Source: Paraspadella gotoi (taxonomy: Eukaryota; Chaetognatha). Taken from it: a DNA stretch of 64,000 nt. The position numbers and the translations under genes are program-made. This document shows, piece by piece, positions 60,558 to 64,000 of this stretch. Within the stretch, counting starts at the first letter, position 1, and the number at the start of each line of letters is the position of its first letter. Where the stretch lies: NCBI GenBank assembly GCA_051294375.1, contig CM119267.1, positions 7,261,205-7,325,204 of the forward strand, read 5' to 3'. The notes under the pieces were generated by a model. That model did not search any database and had not been told where the DNA came from. It saw nothing but the letters and a program-made list of their open reading frames with translations.

Positions 60558-62153
60558 ATGATGTTCCAATTTTCATTGTTTCCGCTCCTGGCGGCGATCT
60601 ATCCGCTCCTGGCGCAAGACGCCGAGAAAGAGGCGTCTCTTTCGGGCCAGATCTTCATTCAAGGGGACATGCTGCTGGAGCCCGTCCAATACCGCGCCGC
60701 ATATCAATCGGGTGATCACGCCTCGTTCGCCGGCGCCGCGCTGGAGGACGAAAAGAAGCGATGGCCCAAGGGCGTCATTCCTTATAAGGTTTTTTTCCTA
60801 ATTTTTGTTCCTTTAGTTTTTTTTTTTGTTTTGTTTTGTTTTTTTCACCCGTCCATTTACGGTACATTATAAATAAGCCTTTTTCTACAAATTGACATTT
60901 CTGGTATTATTTTACTTTTGAAAAAAGAACCTTAGAAAAATATGGACGAGTCGGTTAAACCACCAGCAGCAAGCCTTCCCTCGGTTCCGAACTTCGGAGA
61001 ATCAAGGCAACTGGGTAATCCCCTTCTCACAATGCAGTGGGCAAATCAAGTGTGGGATCTATTCCACACCGTCAGAGGGGATTGGCCACCCCTTTTTACT
61101 CTCGGTCTCTTCACTGAGACTCGACCTCTTGAAAATTCTTTGAAAAATAATCGAAATATTAAGCTAAAGTTTCCCTTCCATCAACAAAAAACCGCGAGGT
61201 CGACTCGAGCCTCTCGAAGGCAACGAAGCGCAATCTGCAGACGGCGATGGAAAGGTGGAGCGCCAACACGTGCATCAAGTTCTATCCGGTGGGGCACCCG
61301 GAGACGGCGGGCGCTTGGGGTAGCATAAAGGTGATGGCCCAGAAGGGCTGCTGGGCGTCGGTGGGGCGGCGCTACACCGAGGCTAAAGTCTCGCTGGGTC
61401 GAGGATGCGAAACGGCGGCGGCTCACGAGCTGGGACACGTGATCGGGCTGCATCACGAGCAGTGTCGCACCGACCGAGACAAATACGTCAAGATTTTGAT
61501 GGGAAAAGTTTCCAGAGACCAAAGGTACGTTTACGTTACCCAATGGGTAATACCCATTGACCCACGCCTCTGAGATAGAAAAAAATTAGATTTCTTCAAG
61601 AATAGCTTAAGCTTTGTTAAATAAATATAAATATTTGTTGTTCCAATTTTTTACTTATTCCGATTTCTTCTCTTCGGCCACCTCCCGCTTTATAAACAAA
61701 AGGTACAATTTTGAAATCGCGACGGGCATTTCCAACTTCTCCGTCCCTTACGACTTCTGCTCCATCATGCACTACGGCACCACCGCCATGGGCATGGGAC
61801 GCCAAGCCACCATTCTCACGCGAGACCCGGATTACCAGCTTTCGATCGGAAACCGAGTGTCTCCCACCTTCACCGACTACAAGGTCGTCAACCTGATGTA
61901 CAAATGCTCGGCTCATTGCGCCGCCGATCCGGACTGCACCGGCGACTGCTACGTGGACCACAAGTGCCGGTGTCGATGTCCGTCGGCGACCGATTGCCCC
62001 AAACGACCGTGTCGCAACTACCTGCCCCTAGAAAAGTGCGACTACTACGCGGCGAACCGATTGTGCGGCGACGCCTTCGACTGCTCCGACTCGTGCGGTC
62101 TTTGCGGCGAAATTCGGAGGCAGAGGGAAAAGTACGACCTTCGTTTAGATTAG
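60558..62153 (+). CDS. Astacin-family zinc metalloprotease with C-terminal ShKT domain
   Basis: Three exons: 60558-60788, 61199-61524 and 61703-62153 (TAG); phases match and give 335 residues. Signal peptide about 1-19 (FQFSLFPLLAAIYPLLA). The propeptide has an aspartate-switch-like IQGD (Asp37) and ends before RWPKGVIPY (68-76). The catalytic domain has the zinc site HELGHVIGLHHE (153-164; ligands His153, His157, His163) and Met-turn SIMHY (206-210). Conserved astacin cysteines are at 102, 128, 147 and 254. Extra cysteines occur at 166 (HEQC, normally Ser) and 205 (DFC). A short Cys-rich linker (257-286) leads to a ShKT-type six-cysteine module (289-320). It is a secreted endopeptidase made as an inactive precursor; substrate unknown. 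The first donor (GTTTTT) and the acceptor CCGCGAG are weak but the joined protein is exactly as expected for the family. Confidence 0.93.
60940..61150 (+). repeat. Possible SINE-like insert in the first astacin intron
   Basis: A GC-richer, structured block (CGGTTAAACCACCAGCAGC, CTCGGTTCCGAACTTCGG) unlike the AT-rich flanks. No second copy was clearly found in the window. Confidence 0.25.
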
Positions 62154-62301
62154 ATTTCGAGTTTTAAATGTCTTCATCTATAATGACAATATGACAATAA
62201 GTCTCACAAGCGGAAAATTTTTAATGAAATCTACGTTATAATTATAGTTATAATTATAATTTATAGTCGCTCTTTCTCTGTATATCACTTGGTGTAGTAC
62301 A

Positions 62302-62307
62302 AATAAA
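62302..62307 (+). terminator. Putative polyadenylation signal of the astacin gene
   Basis: AATAAA about 150 bp after the stop codon. Confidence 0.55.
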
Positions 62308-62404
62308 GTTAAAGAAGAATTCATTATATAGTAAAATATTAATCAATAATAATGGTATTCAAACAAAAACTTTTTTTAGTAGTCGCTATTATGAAGGACT
62401 AAAA

Positions 62405-62560
62405 TCCACAAACCATTCATCAGCGGCCATTGGTGCAGGAGCCAAGTCCTTCGCCTCCCAACCCAAAGGTCCGGGGTTCTAGCCCGGTGGTCGCCTAGCA
62501 GTTAAGAGGGACGGGGCGCTTAACCCGCCAGTAACATGTTGTTACAGCCTGATCCGAAGC
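62405..62560 (+). repeat. tRNA-like SINE candidate
   Basis: Contains GGTCCGGGGTTCTAGCCC, resembling a T-arm/B box, and GTCGCCTAGCAGTTAAGAGG, resembling an A box, but in the wrong order and spacing for a functional tRNA. Best read as a tRNA-derived repeat fragment. Confidence 0.35.
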
Positions 62561-62979
62561 TTAGACACTACTTATATTGAACGGTTCTGTCACTAAGTTG
62601 CATATTGTCCTTTTCAAAGTTAAGGATTCCATACCCTGATTATTTTTTAAATCGACTTTTCTCGAAAGAATCGATTATAATATTTAAAAAAAGGGAAAAA
62701 AATAATGGATTTTTTCTCCTTAGCTTGTTTGATAGCTTCGTTAATTACTCCAGAGAAAATGGAAAAATCAATGGTTAGATCTTATCTCATGCCAAGGCTT
62801 ATTAAAGTGTTTCTCTGTATGAAGCAAAAATATTGAAGAAAATCCTAACGGCGCTCCCCCGCGAAGATTTTTTTCCTGAGCAAAAAAAAAAAAAAAAAAA
62901 GACAAATTTGACGCTTGGACACCTCATTAGGAGAAAATGTCGCGTCAAAAAAAAAATCGATGTTAATCGTTGGCGTTCT

Positions 62980-63040
62980 CTCATTGGTCGATTCTTAGCG
63001 ATAGCGTTTCCATTGGCGAAGGCTCTCTCTTTTAAAAAGC
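62980..63040 (+). promoter_or_regulatory. Putative promoter of the 63099 gene
   Basis: Two CATTGG (inverted CCAAT) motifs at 62982 and 63011 and a TATA-like TTTTAAAAAG at 63030-63039 lie 60-115 bp before the proposed ATG. Confidence 0.35.
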
Positions 63041-63098
63041 CTCACCTCATTTCGGATTCTTCCTCTCGTCTCCGTCATTCACGAGGCGTCTTTGGTGA

Positions 63099-63930
63099 AT
63101 GACCGCTGTCGCAGAGGGCGCTGGGCGTCGCTCGAGGATGTTCCCGTCTCTGCAAAAGGCTCGGCCTCTGCCGCGAATCGACCCCTCGTCCACATGGGAG
63201 CAGTCTCCTTCGTTGTCGCTATGCGACTACTCCGCCTCGAAGATGACCCCGGTGAGGAACGTGGGGGGGGGGGAACTGGGAAATAATTTAGGGAGCGGAA
63301 AGAGAGAATGTTTAATTGTTTATGTCAGAGCCTCTACTAGAGGATTATTAACAGTATTGATAGAAAAGAGATAAGAAAATTAAGGAACAACAAATGAGAA
63401 AACGACTTAATACAGCCAATCTCAGTGGCTCAGCGGGGGAACGCACAATCCCAACCGTGCGTTCTATCCTCAGTCCTAAGGATTTCCCGCTGCGTTGGCA
63501 AAGCGTAACGCTACTTGCTAAACCGCGCCAGTGCCAGATGGCGTCATTGAGGGTTAGATACCCCTAACGACTATATAATATATACATAGGTGATATCCCT
63601 CAAGTATAAGGGCATCACATGCTACCAGGCTGATGCTATGAAATTGGTACAACCAATATAAAAATTATCCATTCATTTAATAAATAAGCTATCTTGGCCC
63701 TGATTTTGAACACTTTGGACAGGCTTTGGTGGTTTGAGGCCTCCATCACTCTTACAAGAGAATGACATAGCAAGTCCCTCCATGCTTTCACTCCCAGAGT
63801 ACCTGGCTTCCCTATCAATTTCTAATCCATTTCACCGAATTATTCCCATCTCGCTAAAGGCAACATCTTCGGCGGGGTCTCTCTCGCCGTCACAGCTGGA
63901 CCAAGCGTTGATGGTGATGCTCAACATCAA
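63099..63930 (+). CDS. 5' part of an unidentified gene (runs off the window)
   Basis: Two exons with matching phase: 63099-63251 (ATG, ends phase 0 before GTGAGG) and 63860-63930 (after CATCTCGCTAAAG, ends phase 2 before GTCAGT). The protein starts MTAVAEGAGRRSRMFPSL and continues through a Ser/Pro-rich stretch to LSPSQLDQALMVMLNI, 74 residues plus a split codon. A promoter-like arrangement lies upstream. No signal peptide or known domain is seen. An overlapping frame starting with GTG at 63092 is open too but lacks an ATG start. The intron holds repeats of families B and C. Confidence 0.45.
63425..63575 (+). repeat. SINE-like repeat, family B copy 2
   Basis: Same family as 20620-20790: TCAG.GGGGGAAC, CAGTCCTAAGGATTTCCC, GCGTTGGCAAAGCG and GCGCCAGTG in the same order. 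Confidence 0.6.
63640..63815 (-). repeat. Dispersed repeat family C, inverted copy
   Basis: Reverse complement of the 59930-60120 element, from GGTTGTACC through AGCTATCTT, GGACAGGCTTTGGTGG to CCAGAGTACCTGGCTTCCC. Confidence 0.8.
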
Positions 63931-64000
63931 GTCAGTAAAAGAAAAAAAAAACTATAAACGTACATACGAATTAGCAAACTGTATCATTTTAATTCAGAGC

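Noticed and set aside
62405-62560. Functional tRNA gene
   Set aside because: Box-like motifs are in the wrong order and spacing, and no cloverleaf can be drawn.

Overview
The window is animal nuclear DNA. Every recognisable gene is split by GT-AG introns and belongs to a metazoan family: an immunoglobulin-superfamily membrane protein, fukutin, a secreted EF-hand protein and an astacin metalloprotease with a ShKT tail. Introns are AT-rich and full of microsatellites, mostly GA/CT, GAC, GAT and GAAT, while exons are GC-rich with GTC/GCC/GAC codons. The species cannot be named from the sequence; an invertebrate is most likely.

Layout. About 300-1290 is a 1-kb inverted-repeat element. 1335-7283 and 7309-13294 are two nearly identical 6-kb segments separated by a 25-N gap, most simply an unmerged contig overlap rather than a biological duplication; neither holds a gene I can support. 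From 14870 to 51579 (+) runs one large Ig-superfamily gene rebuilt from exons whose phases match. It has an N-terminal V-type domain, four further Ig-like domains with fewer and fewer canonical cysteines, one membrane span and a cytoplasmic tail ending in a calexcitin/SCP-like EF-hand pair. Its first exon or exons (signal peptide) were not found. A separate terminal exon at 43301-43424, in the same phase and followed by AATAAA, would give a form without the membrane span. A two-exon fukutin gene (35006-33343, minus strand) is nested in one of its introns; it has Asp-Val-His where fukutin has Asp-Val-Asp and lacks the usual C-terminal end.

Downstream, all on +, come a six-exon secreted EF-hand protein (53527-59376), a three-exon astacin protease (60558-62153) and the first two exons of an unidentified gene (63099 to beyond the window). 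There is no operon logic. The shared theme of calcium-binding EF-hands in the Ig gene's tail and in the next gene may be coincidence.

The most unusual signal is a pair of small mobile elements, 52732-52916 (+) and 57135-57308 (-). Each has perfect 43- or 45-bp inverted arms enclosing a hammerhead-ribozyme-like core, the same 3' tail, and flanking direct repeats of 12 or 13 bp. They look like non-autonomous retroelements of the kind associated with Penelope-like elements. Large runs of N and error-like single-base indels (notably 28.3-33.4 kb) limit what can be read in several introns.
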